A stretch of 64,000 nucleotides of DNA from Paenimyroides tangerinum (lineage in GTDB: Bacteria > Bacteroidota > Bacteroidia > Flavobacteriales > Flavobacteriaceae): contig NZ_RQVQ01000002.1 of NCBI RefSeq assembly GCF_003865405.1, positions 62,001 through 126,000 on the forward strand, written 5' to 3'. Position 1 is the first letter of the stretch. Every line of letters begins with the position of its first letter. Shown piece by piece: positions 17,766-27,691 of the stretch. The notes under the pieces were generated by a model. It was not told the DNA's origin, did no database searches, and saw nothing but the letters and a program-made list of their open reading frames with translations. The position numbers and the translations under genes are program-made.

Positions 17766-17779
17766 AAAACAAAAGTACA

Positions 17780-17817
17780 AAAAAGCGACTTACAAGTTTA
17801 CACTCATAAGTCGCAAT
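17780..17817 (-). terminator. Terminator of the beta-helix gene
   Basis: GCGACTTA … TAAGTCGC stem followed by T6 on the minus strand, downstream of the stop at 17843. Confidence 0.8.
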
Positions 17818-17842
17818 TATTAAAAGGTTTACCGATATTATT

Positions 17843-20656
17843 TTATTTCACAATTATTTTTTTAGAGTATTTCTTTTGGTTTGATAATTCAATCTGGAAA
17901 ATATAAATTCCTTTTGAATAATTTGAAACATCTATCATTTTCGAAGTTGTCTGAACAATCTGTTTCCCATCAATTGAAAAAACTGTAACATTTAGAAAAT
18001 CAAATTGTTCTGTTTCGATATAAACGAAATCATTCGCAGGATTTGGATATATTTTAATGTAATTTTCATATTTCAAATCAATCACATCAAGCGGATCATT
18101 GTTAAACTCATAAGCCCCAATATCAACAATGGTATCTACAAATCGAGGATTCCCATCTAAATCTATGTTAAAATTTGAAATATTTGGAATTGCATCTGTA
18201 TTATAAATACTATTAAAACCAGCATTAATAGCAGGACTTCCGTAACTGAGTCTGAAATTTTCATTTTCTGGATCTATAAACATTGGATTAGCATCAATAT
18301 TCCCGCCTAAATCTGTAACTGGTATCGTACCTGGATAATTAAAAGCATTTACAATCCAGTTTGAGCTGCCTCCAGAACCTTGAACTAAAGAATTTTTGAT
18401 TGAAGTAGCTGCAACATAATTAAATAAATTTTGTGCAAAAACATAAACTGCCGTATTATTATAAATTATGGAATTAGATATTTCATTTACTCCATACTGT
18501 TCCTGCGGATCTGGAGAACGTGAAATAAAAATACCACCACCATGCTGAGAATAAGCATGATTTTGAGTAATTGTTGAATTGTTAATATAAAAATTAATTT
18601 CATTACTTTTATGTATAGCACCACCCGAGGGCCCACGATTTCCATAAAACAACGAATTATTAATCACAAGTGTATCTTTAAGTTGTCCTGTTGCCTCTAT
18701 CGCTTGATTGAAATTATTTTTAAAAATACATCTATCAATATTTACTTTTATAGGAAATGGAGGTAAAGGTGGATTAATATACTCATTTCCATCAATTCTA
18801 AGAACGCTACTACCATTTGGAAGCGAACAATTTGAGTCAAATACAGAATTTACAATATCAGCAGAACTATTGTTGATATAAAAAACAGACATATTATTAA
18901 CAACCGGATTATCTTTAAAAAGGCAATTATCTACATGTATATAACTATCTCTAATTAATCTAAAAACAGATGTATTGGTAACGTTATTTGCTATAAAATT
19001 ACATCCTTCAAATTTCGCCTTGGCTTTATGTGTTAAGTAAGCGAGAGCACTTCCAACATAATCCATTGTATTATTAGAAAAATATGAATTAATGAATGTT
19101 GGATTTGCATCATTTTTAATCATAATTAATGAAGCTACAGTAACATTATTTATATATGACATATTTGAAAAAGTAGCTTCGGAATTACTTTCGAATTGGG
19201 CATAACTCAACCCCGTTGAACTCACTACAAAACCATCCAGTTTCGCATTTGAGCTAAGTTTTTTATCTTCATGATGAAAGTTACCTATAACATGATAACC
19301 TGTCGAAGTTAAGATACTTGAATTATTTTCATAATCTCTATCTTCAAATGTTGGATTACCCGTTGCTGGAAATCCACCATAAACCTCTATATTATCACGT
19401 AATTTAAAATAATAAATAATTCCATCAGCAGCAGGTTTAACAGGATAAGTACCTGCCGCAACCCAAACCTGATTACCTGGAATTTGTCTATCCATAGTTA
19501 ATTGTAAATCACCGGAAGCATTTTCCCATGAAGAAGCATTTCCAGTTCCACCTTCTTTTACGTATAAAATATTAGACAAAGGTGTTTGGTATTCAAACAA
19601 TCCAATATCAACAACATCGACTATTCTATCATTTTTCTCAAAATCAAATCCTGAATTTAATGCATTATCAATAAGTACTTGACTATCTCCTTTGTTAATT
19701 CCTAAACTCAATTCTTGCAGAGAATAGTCATCATTGAAGAGTGGATCAATATCAAAATTCCCCCCTAAATCAGTTCCATAATGACCGAACCATTGTTGTC
19801 CTTCAAAATAAAAATCGCTCCCATTTGACCCTTCAAGAATAGAATTTTTACAATAAGTTGTACTAAATCCATAAGAACGAAAATTGTCATTGGGAGCTGA
19901 ATGAATATAATCAACATCTGCAGTGTTTCCATAAATAATCGAATTGTAAATATGCATAGTTGCCCCAGAAGTAGTTACTCCTCCAACAAAACCCTCTGCA
20001 TGATTATTAGTAATTACACAATTAACAAGTTTAATATTTGCACTTGCCACTTCCATTCCGGCAGTATCACCATCAGAACCTGGTGTTAAGACAGAGGTAT
20101 TATGAGCTACTAAGACTTGATAAAATATAGAGTTCGAAGATGAAACATTAACACCAGCACCTAGTCCCATAGTACTAATGTTATTAATTATTTTTAAATT
20201 TCGAAAGGTTGCATCACTTAAATAATTATATAACCCTGAACCTGCAATTGAATTACCTTCGGTTAATGTAAAACCGTCAATAATTGTTGTATTTAAAAGT
20301 CGAACTAAAATTCCACTCACTTGTAAAACTCGCGATTGATTTCCTTTTAAAATGGTTTCGTAAAGATTCGGATTTCGCTCTTCAAATGTAGGATTAGCTA
20401 CATTTGGAAAACCACCATAGAGAGAAACATCTTTTCTCAGTTCAAAAGCCAAACCAACTCCACGTTGATAAATCCCCTGTTTCACCCAAATTTGATCTCC
20501 ATCAGATGCAGTATTGATAATGAGTTGCAAATCATTTGAAGCAGTTGCCCAAGACAAGCCATTACCGGTTCCTGTTGCATCAACAAAATAAGTTGTTTGC
20601 GCTTGCAGTTTTGAAAACAAAACTAAAAAAAGTAAAAAAAGTAAAGTTTTTTTCAT
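17843..20656 (-). CDS. T9SS-exported right-handed beta-helix protein with two duplicated domains
   Basis: The 937-residue protein has a signal peptide (MKKTLLFLLFLVLFSKLQAQ), two tandem pectate-lyase-like beta-helix domains (about residues 21-355 and 362-850) and a type A T9SS sorting domain (KIYPNPANDFVYIET … SIDGKQIV … SKGIYIFQI). Each helix domain begins with a V-D/K-x-x-G-TGN-x-x-SW-x-x-AS-x-DLQL motif and a YGGFP-x-x-x-NPTFE-x-R motif, and ends with LGGN-D-x-x-P-x-F and a VDIG-x-x-E tyrosine/phenylalanine motif. No catalytic site is evident, so adhesion is more likely than polysaccharide lyase activity. It would be surface-anchored or released by the GldKLMN system. Confidence 0.88.
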   Translation of the reverse strand: MKKTLLFLLFLVLFSKLQAQTTYFVDATGTGNGLSWATASNDLQLIINTASDGDQIWVKQGIYQRGVGLAFELRKDVSLYGGFPNVANPTFEERNPNLYETILKGNQSRVLQVSGILVRLLNTTIIDGFTLTEGNSIAGSGLYNYLSDATFRNLKIINNISTMGLGAGVNVSSSNSIFYQVLVAHNTSVLTPGSDGDTAGMEVASANIKLVNCVITNNHAEGFVGGVTTSGATMHIYNSIIYGNTADVDYIHSAPNDNFRSYGFSTTYCKNSILEGSNGSDFYFEGQQWFGHYGTDLGGNFDIDPLFNDDYSLQELSLGINKGDSQVLIDNALNSGFDFEKNDRIVDVVDIGLFEYQTPLSNILYVKEGGTGNASSWENASGDLQLTMDRQIPGNQVWVAAGTYPVKPAADGIIYYFKLRDNIEVYGGFPATGNPTFEDRDYENNSSILTSTGYHVIGNFHHEDKKLSSNAKLDGFVVSSTGLSYAQFESNSEATFSNMSYINNVTVASLIMIKNDANPTFINSYFSNNTMDYVGSALAYLTHKAKAKFEGCNFIANNVTNTSVFRLIRDSYIHVDNCLFKDNPVVNNMSVFYINNSSADIVNSVFDSNCSLPNGSSVLRIDGNEYINPPLPPFPIKVNIDRCIFKNNFNQAIEATGQLKDTLVINNSLFYGNRGPSGGAIHKSNEINFYINNSTITQNHAYSQHGGGIFISRSPDPQEQYGVNEISNSIIYNNTAVYVFAQNLFNYVAATSIKNSLVQGSGGSSNWIVNAFNYPGTIPVTDLGGNIDANPMFIDPENENFRLSYGSPAINAGFNSIYNTDAIPNISNFNIDLDGNPRFVDTIVDIGAYEFNNDPLDVIDLKYENYIKIYPNPANDFVYIETEQFDFLNVTVFSIDGKQIVQTTSKMIDVSNYSKGIYIFQIELSNQKKYSKKIIVK

Positions 20657-20700
20657 AAATATTAAGTTTTCATAAATATAAAATAAAAAACTTCACAAAA

Positions 20701-20738
20701 AACAAAAAACCTTTTCATTAACGAAAAGGTTTTTAAAA
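20701..20738 (-). terminator. Terminator of der
   Basis: AAAACCTTTTC-attaac-GAAAAGGTTTT stem-loop directly downstream of the der stop (minus strand). Confidence 0.85.
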
Positions 20739-22049
20739 TTATTTTTGTCTAAAATAAATATCGATTGGCACTCCTTGGAAATCATAAATCTCGCGAAGTT
20801 TATTTTCTAAAAATCTCTTATACGGATCTTTTACATATTGTGGCAAGTTAGCGAAGAATACAAACTGTGGAATTGCAGTTGGCAATTGCATACAATATTT
20901 AATCTTTACATATTTACCTTTTAATGCTGGTGGCGGATTACGCTCGATAATTGGCAACATTACTTCGTTAAATTTAGAAGTAGGAATACGATTCTTTCTA
21001 CTTTCGTAAACGTGAACAGCAGTTTCTAAAGCTTTTAACAAACGTTGCTTAGTTAAAGCAGAAACAAAAAGAATTGGCACATCTGTAAATGGAGCAATTT
21101 CTTCACGAATTTTACGTTCGTATTCAACCGTTGTCATGGTATCTTTCTCAACCAAATCCCATTTGTTAACTAAGATTACAATTCCTTTACGATTTTTCTC
21201 AGCCAACCAGAAAATACTTTGATCTTGACCTTCGAATCCACGAGTTGCATCAATAACTAAAATACAAACATCTGCGTGTTCGATCGCACGAACCGAACGC
21301 ATAACTGAATAAAATTCTAAATCTTCTTTAACTTTTGCTTTACGACGAATACCTGCAGTATCAACTAAGTTAAATTCAAAACCAAAACGATTGTATTTTG
21401 TATCAATTGCATCACGAGTTGTTCCAGCGATATCAGTTACTACAAAACGATCTTCACCGATTAAAGCATTGATAAAACTAGATTTCCCTGCATTAGGACG
21501 ACCAACAACTGCGAACCTTGGAAGTTCTTCTGGATTCTCATCAACCGGAGGTAATTCAGGTAAAACTTCAACAACCTTATCTAACAACTCTCCCGTTCCA
21601 CTTCCTGACATTGCAGAAAACGTAATATATTCACCTAAACCTAAGTTATAAAACTCTAAGGCATCGTTTTCACGTTTAGCGTTATCCACTTTATTAACTG
21701 CAACGATAATTGGCTTGGTAACTTTTCTTAATAATTTAGCAACTTCAGCATCCATAGGAGTTATCCCTTCTTCAACATCAACAACAAATACAATTGCATC
21801 TGCTTCGTCAATTGCTAATTCAACCTGACGACGAATTTCTGCTTCGAAAACATCTTCAGATCCTTTAATATATCCTCCAGTATCAATTACTGAAAATTCT
21901 TTTCCATTCCACTCACTTTTCCCGTAATTACGATCACGTGTTACCCCCGAAACCGAGTCAACAATAGCTTCTCGCCTTTGTACTAAACGGTTAAAAAAAG
22001 TAGATTTACCTACATTAGGTCTTCCAACTATGGCTATAATATTACTCAT
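20739..22049 (-). CDS. der: Ribosome biogenesis GTPase Der (EngA)
   Basis: The 436 residues hold two tandem GTPase domains and a C-terminal KH-like domain. The first P-loop is [12 protein letters not shown] (residues 8-19) with DTGG and NKVD; the second is [12 protein letters not shown] (about residue 183) with DTAG and NKWD. The end PIDIYFRQK is typical of Der in this phylum. It acts in 50S subunit maturation in the cytoplasm. It lies 27 nt downstream of era and the two are probably cotranscribed. Confidence 0.97.
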   Translation of the reverse strand: MSNIIAIVGRPNVGKSTFFNRLVQRREAIVDSVSGVTRDRNYGKSEWNGKEFSVIDTGGYIKGSEDVFEAEIRRQVELAIDEADAIVFVVDVEEGITPMDAEVAKLLRKVTKPIIVAVNKVDNAKRENDALEFYNLGLGEYITFSAMSGSGTGELLDKVVEVLPELPPVDENPEELPRFAVVGRPNAGKSSFINALIGEDRFVVTDIAGTTRDAIDTKYNRFGFEFNLVDTAGIRRKAKVKEDLEFYSVMRSVRAIEHADVCILVIDATRGFEGQDQSIFWLAEKNRKGIVILVNKWDLVEKDTMTTVEYERKIREEIAPFTDVPILFVSALTKQRLLKALETAVHVYESRKNRIPTSKFNEVMLPIIERNPPPALKGKYVKIKYCMQLPTAIPQFVFFANLPQYVKDPYKRFLENKLREIYDFQGVPIDIYFRQK

Positions 22050-22076
22050 ACTTATTCACTTTAATAAGTGTATTTT

Positions 22077-22961
22077 TTATTTTTGATTATATCCGAATCT
22101 TTTTAATTGAAACGAATTATTTCTCCAGTCTTTATTTACTTTAACAAACATTTCGATATGAACTTGTTTATCAAAGAATTTCTCTAATTCTTCACGAGCT
22201 TGCATTCCAACTTTTTTGATTGCAGAGCCTTTGTGTCCGATAATAATTCCCTTTTGACTATCACGTTCTACCATAATAACCGCCTTGATTCTAATTATCT
22301 TTTCATCTTCTAAAAATTCTTCAGTTTCTATTTCGACAGAGTATGGAATTTCTTTCTCATAGTTTAACAGAATTTTTTCACGAATAATTTCATTAACAAA
22401 GAAACGTTCTGGTTTATCTGTCAATGCATCTTTAGGATAATATGCAGGAGATTCTGGTAAAATCTCAACGATTCTATCAAAAACTTCTTTTACATTAAAT
22501 CCTTGTAAAGCAGAAATAGGATAAATTTCGGCATTAGGAACTTGCTCTTTCCAAAGTGTAACTTGCTCCTCTAATTGACCTTGGTTCGATTTATCGATTT
22601 TATTCAATAGAAGAAGAACCGGAACCTTAGCATTACGAATTTTATTAAAGAAAGCTTCGTCTTTCAACTCGCGCTCTCCTATTTCAACCATATAAATCAA
22701 CACATCGGCATCTTCAAAAGCAGATTTCACGAAATCCATCATTGAAGATTGAAGCTCATAAGCCGGTTTAATGATTCCAGGCGTATCCGAAAAAAGGATT
22801 TGAAAATCCTCTCCGTTTACAATTCCTAAAATACGATGTCTGGTTGTTTGTGCTTTAGAAGTAATAATAGAAAGACGCTCTCCGATGAACGCATTCATCA
22901 AAGTTGATTTTCCTACGTTTGGATTACCAATAATATTAACAAATCCTGCTTTATGTGTCAT
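22077..22961 (-). CDS. era: GTPase Era
   Basis: The 294-residue protein has a G1 motif GNPNVGKSTLMNAF (residues 12-25), G3 SDTPG, G4 NKID and a C-terminal KH domain with IIIGHKGSAIKKVG that binds the 3' end of 16S rRNA. It acts in 30S maturation. It is the first gene of an era-der unit. A -7 box (TACCTTTG on the minus strand, 22982-22989) lies 20 nt upstream. The upstream region is shared with the divergent initiator tRNA array. Confidence 0.97.
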   Translation of the reverse strand: MTHKAGFVNIIGNPNVGKSTLMNAFIGERLSIITSKAQTTRHRILGIVNGEDFQILFSDTPGIIKPAYELQSSMMDFVKSAFEDADVLIYMVEIGERELKDEAFFNKIRNAKVPVLLLLNKIDKSNQGQLEEQVTLWKEQVPNAEIYPISALQGFNVKEVFDRIVEILPESPAYYPKDALTDKPERFFVNEIIREKILLNYEKEIPYSVEIETEEFLEDEKIIRIKAVIMVERDSQKGIIIGHKGSAIKKVGMQAREELEKFFDKQVHIEMFVKVNKDWRNNSFQLKRFGYNQK

Positions 22962-22981
22962 TTTACCTAATTTAAACTTTG

Positions 22982-22989
22982 CAAAGGTA
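22982..22989 (-). promoter_or_regulatory. -7 box for era-der
   Basis: TACCTTTG on the minus strand, matching TAnnTTTG, 20 nt before the era ATG. Confidence 0.45.
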
Positions 22990-23035
22990 GTTATAATCTG
23001 TGAAATACACGAATTAAAAATTTTATTACATTAAA

Positions 23036-23067
23036 CTTGTCAGTTCTCAAATGTTGTATTACATTTG
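23036..23067 (+). promoter_or_regulatory. Promoter of the initiator tRNA array
   Basis: TTG at 23037-23039 and TACATTTG at 23060-23067, separated by 20 nt, ending 12 nt before the first tRNA. It closely resembles the rpsO promoter (CTTGTCA … TACATTTGC). Confidence 0.65.
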
Positions 23068-23079
23068 CACTCGAAACAT

Positions 23080-23152
<73 letters not shown>

Positions 23153-23230
23153 CTAAGTTGATCACTTCAATCCTTTCAAAAAATTAGTGAATTTATATTT
23201 GAAAGTAACTAAAATTCATAAAGCGCACAG

Positions 23231-23303
<73 letters not shown>

Positions 23304-23381
23304 CTAAGTTGGTAACTTCTACCCTTTCAAAAAATTAGTGAATTTATATTTGAAAGTAACTAAAATTCATAAAGCGCACAG

Positions 23382-23454
<73 letters not shown>

Positions 23455-23458
23455 CTAA

Positions 23459-23496
23459 GAAAAGCCATTTGTTTGATACAACAAATGGCTTTTTTA
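23459..23496. terminator. Terminator of the tRNA array
   Basis: AAAGCCATTTGTT-tgatac-AACAAATGGCTTT, a long perfect stem with T6, also usable by the convergent gene at 23524. Confidence 0.9.
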
Positions 23497-23523
23497 ATTT
23501 TAGAAATAGTAGATTTAGATGAA

Positions 23524-24084
23524 CTACCAAGGTTTATAATCTGATTTAACAGGTTTAGACAAATCAAACTTTACTGTAAAAAGTCGGTCTGTTCCAATTC
23601 TACGAAGGTTATACGTGTAGGTTGTCCCATCCATTGTAATCCACCAAACATTCTGACAAGCATAATCTATCATTTGACAGGTTTCATTATCAGCAGGAAA
23701 AACTTGAATTACATCAGAACCTTCATTTGTTGCAGTTCCTCCATAAAAAGTAACTTCATCTGCAGAACCATCTTTATGTCTATGATCGTGTTTCAAAGTC
23801 AAAACATTATTGGAATAAGACAAAACCCAAGTTCTAGATTTGTCATCACCAACATAAAACGGAATTTTCACTTCTCGGTCGTCGTAACTCATCACTTCCA
23901 TAAGCAAACGTTTTCCTACAAATCCATCACCTTCTTTTCCGCCAGAAACAATTTCCCCTTCGAAATATTGCCCAATTAAAGGTTTGAATTGTTCTAAAAA
24001 TATTTTTGATTGCGGCTTATTTTGAGCAAATAAATAATTACCAATAAAAAAGAAAAGGACTAAAATACTTCGATTAAACATCAT
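23524..24084 (-). CDS. Secreted protein of unknown function
   Basis: Starting at the ATG at 24084 (or 24081) places a signal peptide at the N-terminus (MFNRSILVLFFFIGNYLFAQ); the longer frame to 24174 adds a basic, non-signal leader. The mature part is about 165 residues, with strands containing EGEIVSGGKEGDGFVGKRL, TWVLSYSNNVLTLKHDHRHKDG, a Cys pair (ETCQM / YACQN) and IGTDRLFTVKFDLSKPV. It looks like a compact lipocalin- or jelly-roll-like beta protein. The length and beta pattern distantly recall CpeT-like proteins, but I do not assign it. It is convergent with the tRNA array. Confidence 0.7.
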   Translation of the reverse strand: MMFNRSILVLFFFIGNYLFAQNKPQSKIFLEQFKPLIGQYFEGEIVSGGKEGDGFVGKRLLMEVMSYDDREVKIPFYVGDDKSRTWVLSYSNNVLTLKHDHRHKDGSADEVTFYGGTATNEGSDVIQVFPADNETCQMIDYACQNVWWITMDGTTYTYNLRRIGTDRLFTVKFDLSKPVKSDYKPW

Positions 24085-24160
24085 AAAATAATTAAAATTA
24101 AAACAAACTGAATTTCTAAAGTTATCCATTTTTTTTAAGAAAACTTTTATTCTTAACATA

Positions 24161-24198
24161 AAAAAATAGACCATCTCAAATTAGAGATAGCCTATTTT
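24161..24198 (-). terminator. Terminator of the PQQ-propeller gene
   Basis: On the minus strand AAAATAGGCTATCTC … GAGATGGTCTATTTTTTT forms an imperfect stem-loop with a T tract. Confidence 0.65.
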
Positions 24199-24253
24199 GG
24201 AGCTAATCACCTTTTTAATTTTAAATAGAATGAAACATCTATTTATTAAATTT

Positions 24254-26188
24254 TTATTTATACATTTTCAGATCCTTCCCTGAAGCAAAATAAATATTAT
24301 CAGTTACTCCGTCAATTTCATAAATTGGTTTGTTAGAATCTAAACTAATTTTAACAACTTCTACTCCATCTTTTTTACGAACTTTAACCAATTCTGGTCC
24401 GTTTGAACCTTTAGCTAAAACAACAGCATAATTATTACTTTGTTTTAATCCGTTGAAACGGCTATTTACACTTGCTAATAAATTTTTATCTATCATATCT
24501 GAGAAATCTTCATTTTGATTTCCTTTTTGAGTTTTCTTATTTTTAGCACTTTCAGAAAACAAATCTTGACTTATTTCGTTTCCGTTGCTATCAACGTAAG
24601 TTATTTGCGTATTTGCAATTGCTTTTTGAGCAGAACCTTTAAACCCAAAGTAAGATGAAGCAATAATTCCTCCAGTTTTCATTAAACGTCTAGCTGCTTC
24701 GCCTGGTTCTGAATATGTTTTTTGATAAATTACATTACCATCATTATCCAAACCAATTACATCATTTTGACCAACGATACAAACGCCCCAATCAAAAGAT
24801 TCTAAAGTTTGAATTGTTTTGTCATTTTCAACATCAATTTTCCCTTTAGGTTTTGGGCTATCTTCATTATTAGAATTAAAAGTATAAATACGTTTATTAT
24901 TATAAACTAAGAATTTATCATCTTTAAAATCATAAGTTAACGGACGTTTTTTATCAAACTCTACATTTTTTTTCCAGATTTTTTTTCCAGTAGCATATTC
25001 AACCATATTACCATAAGTATCTGTTAAGTAAAAAACGCGATCGTTACCAACTTTACCTAAATAATATACTTGATCTTCTGAATCATCAGCAATTTCAACG
25101 AATTTTTTCCATTTGCTTTTACCTTCTTTATCAATTAAGTTCATTTCGTTATCAGCAATATACAAATAATCACCATCGATTGGAATCACTCGTTTAATAT
25201 CAGAACCTTTCGGATCTTTTTTCCAAAGTTTTTCTCCTGTTGCATAATCATAAAAATTAAATCCTTTTTGATGAGCAATTAAAACCTTATCGCCGTGATC
25301 TTCTAAATATGAAATATATGCCGTTGTGATATCATCTTTCCAAACTTTTTCGCCTGTAAAAGCATCAAGCATATTCAATTTTTGTTTAGAAGATAATAAT
25401 CCGCCTGAATTCAAAATAGTAATCATCTTATCTCCGTTTCCGCTAATAAAAAAATTATTTACCGGATAATCTGTTTTCCATTTTACAGTTCCGTTATTTT
25501 GGTCTAAAGCAAAAAGTAAATTTTTAACTCCTGCATAAATAACATTTTTACCAATAATAATTTTATTTTCAGAAACTGAAACATCGTTTTTAACTAAACT
25601 CTTAAAGTAATTACCTAAAGATTTTCCAAGTCCATCAACATCTCCTACTTCGCTTTCCCATTTAATTTTTTTCCCAATTAAATCATAATTAACAAAAACA
25701 ACTTTGTTATCTTTTTGACCAAGAATTAGAAGTTCATTATTTGAAGGAATAAACGAAGAAGAATAAATAACGTAACCCAAATCAGCTGAGTTAAAAAGAA
25801 CTTCGCCATTTGTACTATTGATTAAAACATTATTGTTATCAAATTTAACCTGAGCAAAAGGTGAATTAGAAATAAAACTAATTTCTGAATCTGATTTAAA
25901 GGCATTCGAAAAATCATTATTCGATAAAGACGAATAAATTTTAGACATTTTCGCTATTGAATTTTGATTATTGATTTTATCAATAGAAATCGACCATTCA
26001 ATTGCGTTAGATTGTGAATTTACACTAGAAAGAACATCTTTGGTTTTAACAAAAATATTTCCAGTCAAAGGCTCTACTTTTACTTCTTGAATTTCATTAG
26101 TAAACGAAACTACATTTTGAGAAAAAGCAGCAGTTGAAAAAACACTTGATAAAGCAGTTAATCCAATCACGTAAGCGTAATTTTTCAT
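24254..26188 (-). CDS. Secreted PQQ-like beta-propeller repeat protein
   Basis: The 644-residue protein has a signal peptide (MKNYAYVIGLTALSSVFSTAAFSQ) and repeated quinoprotein-type blades: DQNNGTVKWKTDYPV, DAFTGEKVWKDDI, DYATGEKLWKKDP, DKEGKSKWKKFVE, EYATGKKIWKKNVE. These are PQQ-type W motifs (A/D-x-x-x-G-x-x-x-W) without evident cofactor-binding or catalytic residues. It is longer than BamB and lacks a lipobox, so it is not BamB itself. No T9SS sorting domain is seen; the C-terminus is YFASGKDLKMYK. A periplasmic scaffold or binding role is plausible. Confidence 0.8.
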   Translation of the reverse strand: MKNYAYVIGLTALSSVFSTAAFSQNVVSFTNEIQEVKVEPLTGNIFVKTKDVLSSVNSQSNAIEWSISIDKINNQNSIAKMSKIYSSLSNNDFSNAFKSDSEISFISNSPFAQVKFDNNNVLINSTNGEVLFNSADLGYVIYSSSFIPSNNELLILGQKDNKVVFVNYDLIGKKIKWESEVGDVDGLGKSLGNYFKSLVKNDVSVSENKIIIGKNVIYAGVKNLLFALDQNNGTVKWKTDYPVNNFFISGNGDKMITILNSGGLLSSKQKLNMLDAFTGEKVWKDDITTAYISYLEDHGDKVLIAHQKGFNFYDYATGEKLWKKDPKGSDIKRVIPIDGDYLYIADNEMNLIDKEGKSKWKKFVEIADDSEDQVYYLGKVGNDRVFYLTDTYGNMVEYATGKKIWKKNVEFDKKRPLTYDFKDDKFLVYNNKRIYTFNSNNEDSPKPKGKIDVENDKTIQTLESFDWGVCIVGQNDVIGLDNDGNVIYQKTYSEPGEAARRLMKTGGIIASSYFGFKGSAQKAIANTQITYVDSNGNEISQDLFSESAKNKKTQKGNQNEDFSDMIDKNLLASVNSRFNGLKQSNNYAVVLAKGSNGPELVKVRKKDGVEVVKISLDSNKPIYEIDGVTDNIYFASGKDLKMYK

Positions 26189-26289
26189 TTTATAAGTTTA
26201 TTTGGATTATTAAGTAAAACTACATAATAATTTAACAAAAACAAATAACCAAATTACAAATAAATTAAAAAATTAACATTCGTAAAAAC

Positions 26290-26320
26290 ACAAAAAAGCG
26301 ACTAAAAAGCCGCTTTAAAA
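26290..26320 (-). terminator. Terminator of the DUF2314-like gene
   Basis: AAGCGGC … GTCGCTT stem (one G-T pair) followed by T6 on the minus strand. Confidence 0.65.
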
Positions 26321-26323
26321 AAT

Positions 26324-27634
26324 TTAGATTAATTCATAAATTGTATCTGGAGTATAATTGGTTTCAGAACCATAAATTACCCAATCGGTTAAGAAATCTA
26401 ATGAATACGTTTTGACATCATCTTTTTTCAAAGCTTCAATCCAATAAGGTTGGTTCAATAAAATTCCTGTAATATTATCCAATTCATCGATATGTGTAAC
26501 TTCAAACCAAAGATGTTCTCTTCCTTCGCCTTCGTCAACTTCAATTCCTAATTTTACCAAAAACGACCAAGCATCTTCTTCATCTTCATTCATAAAATTA
26601 TATTTCTCTTTGAAAATACGTTTAAAAGATTGAAAACGATCATAAGCCAAAGCAGCCATTCGTTCTGTTTCTGCATCGCTAATAAAATATAACGGATTAT
26701 CAGCTAAGGTTTTTGCGTAAATTTCTGGCGAAACCATTTCATCTTCCTGAACAGCAAACAAAACACCAGATGGTCCATAATTTTCTTCTTGTGGATTTCT
26801 TTCGTTCAAACCTCCTAAAATATTTGGAGGAAATTGCATAACCGATTTTTCCCAGCGTTGCCAACAAAAACTCAATCCTAATCCATCGTAACCAACATCA
26901 AAGACTTCATTTTCACTTTTCTTAGAATCTGAAGTTAGAAAAGAAGTTGCCACAATATTCAATACATCAAAAAATTGCTGCGCACCATTTTTAATATTCA
27001 AAAATTCTAATTCAACAGCATTGCAACGATGCAAACCGTGCGTATGCAACCAATAACTACGATTATCATCTTCGCCTTCATAAACCGAATGAATCACATA
27101 TAAATACGAAGGAGCTGGTGGAATATGCGACTTTGAAGTTATTTCAACCCATTTTCCAGAAAGAATTCGCATTGGCATATAATCAAAAACTACCGAAGGT
27201 TTTTCTACAATTGCCTGCATCACTTTTAATTGCAAATGATAACTATCTAAATAATCATCAGAAAAATATTGACTCGTTTCTAGAAAATAATTCTGACGTA
27301 GATAAGCTTCTCTTTCTTCATTTGAAATACGATTTCCTAATTGAAATTCATCCAAATCTCGATCATAATTTACAAACACCATCAAATCTAAATGAAAATC
27401 GACTTCTTGATATTCAACTTCCACTTGATATTTTTGAAGAATAAATTCACGATCTTCTTCATCAATTTCGGCTCTTTCGAATTTCACTAATTTAAAATCT
27501 TTACGATTAGCTAAAGCCGATTTCATTGCATTTTCTTCAAATACAAAATTTTCGTCCGAAGGATAAATTGCCATTTCCGAAGTCAATCTTATTCCTTCAT
27601 TTTCAATTAATTCATACAAATCATCTTGTTCCAT
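26324..27634 (-). CDS. DUF4026/DUF2314-like cytoplasmic protein
   Basis: The 436-residue protein has no signal peptide and is very acidic. The C-terminal about 100 residues (AWSFLVKLGIEVDEGEGREHLWFEVTHIDELD … GILLNQPYWIEALKKDDVKTYSLDFLTDWVIY) resemble a DUF2314 domain, with the EHLWFEV, LLN-x-P and DW features. The middle has RSYWLHTHGLHRCNAVELE, as in DUF4026 proteins. The family function is unknown. It stands alone between terminators. The domain assignment is from memory of the motifs and should be confirmed by profile search. Confidence 0.65.
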   Translation of the reverse strand: MEQDDLYELIENEGIRLTSEMAIYPSDENFVFEENAMKSALANRKDFKLVKFERAEIDEEDREFILQKYQVEVEYQEVDFHLDLMVFVNYDRDLDEFQLGNRISNEEREAYLRQNYFLETSQYFSDDYLDSYHLQLKVMQAIVEKPSVVFDYMPMRILSGKWVEITSKSHIPPAPSYLYVIHSVYEGEDDNRSYWLHTHGLHRCNAVELEFLNIKNGAQQFFDVLNIVATSFLTSDSKKSENEVFDVGYDGLGLSFCWQRWEKSVMQFPPNILGGLNERNPQEENYGPSGVLFAVQEDEMVSPEIYAKTLADNPLYFISDAETERMAALAYDRFQSFKRIFKEKYNFMNEDEEDAWSFLVKLGIEVDEGEGREHLWFEVTHIDELDNITGILLNQPYWIEALKKDDVKTYSLDFLTDWVIYGSETNYTPDTIYELI

Positions 27635-27658
27635 AATTTCAATTTTTTATTAAATATA

Positions 27659-27690
27659 CAAAAAAAGCAGCTAAAAAATAGCTGCTTGAA
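27659..27690 (-). terminator. Terminator of the ABC-F gene
   Basis: AAGCAGCTA … TAGCTGCTT stem with T6 on the minus strand, just downstream of the stop. Confidence 0.85.
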
Positions 27691-27691
27691 A

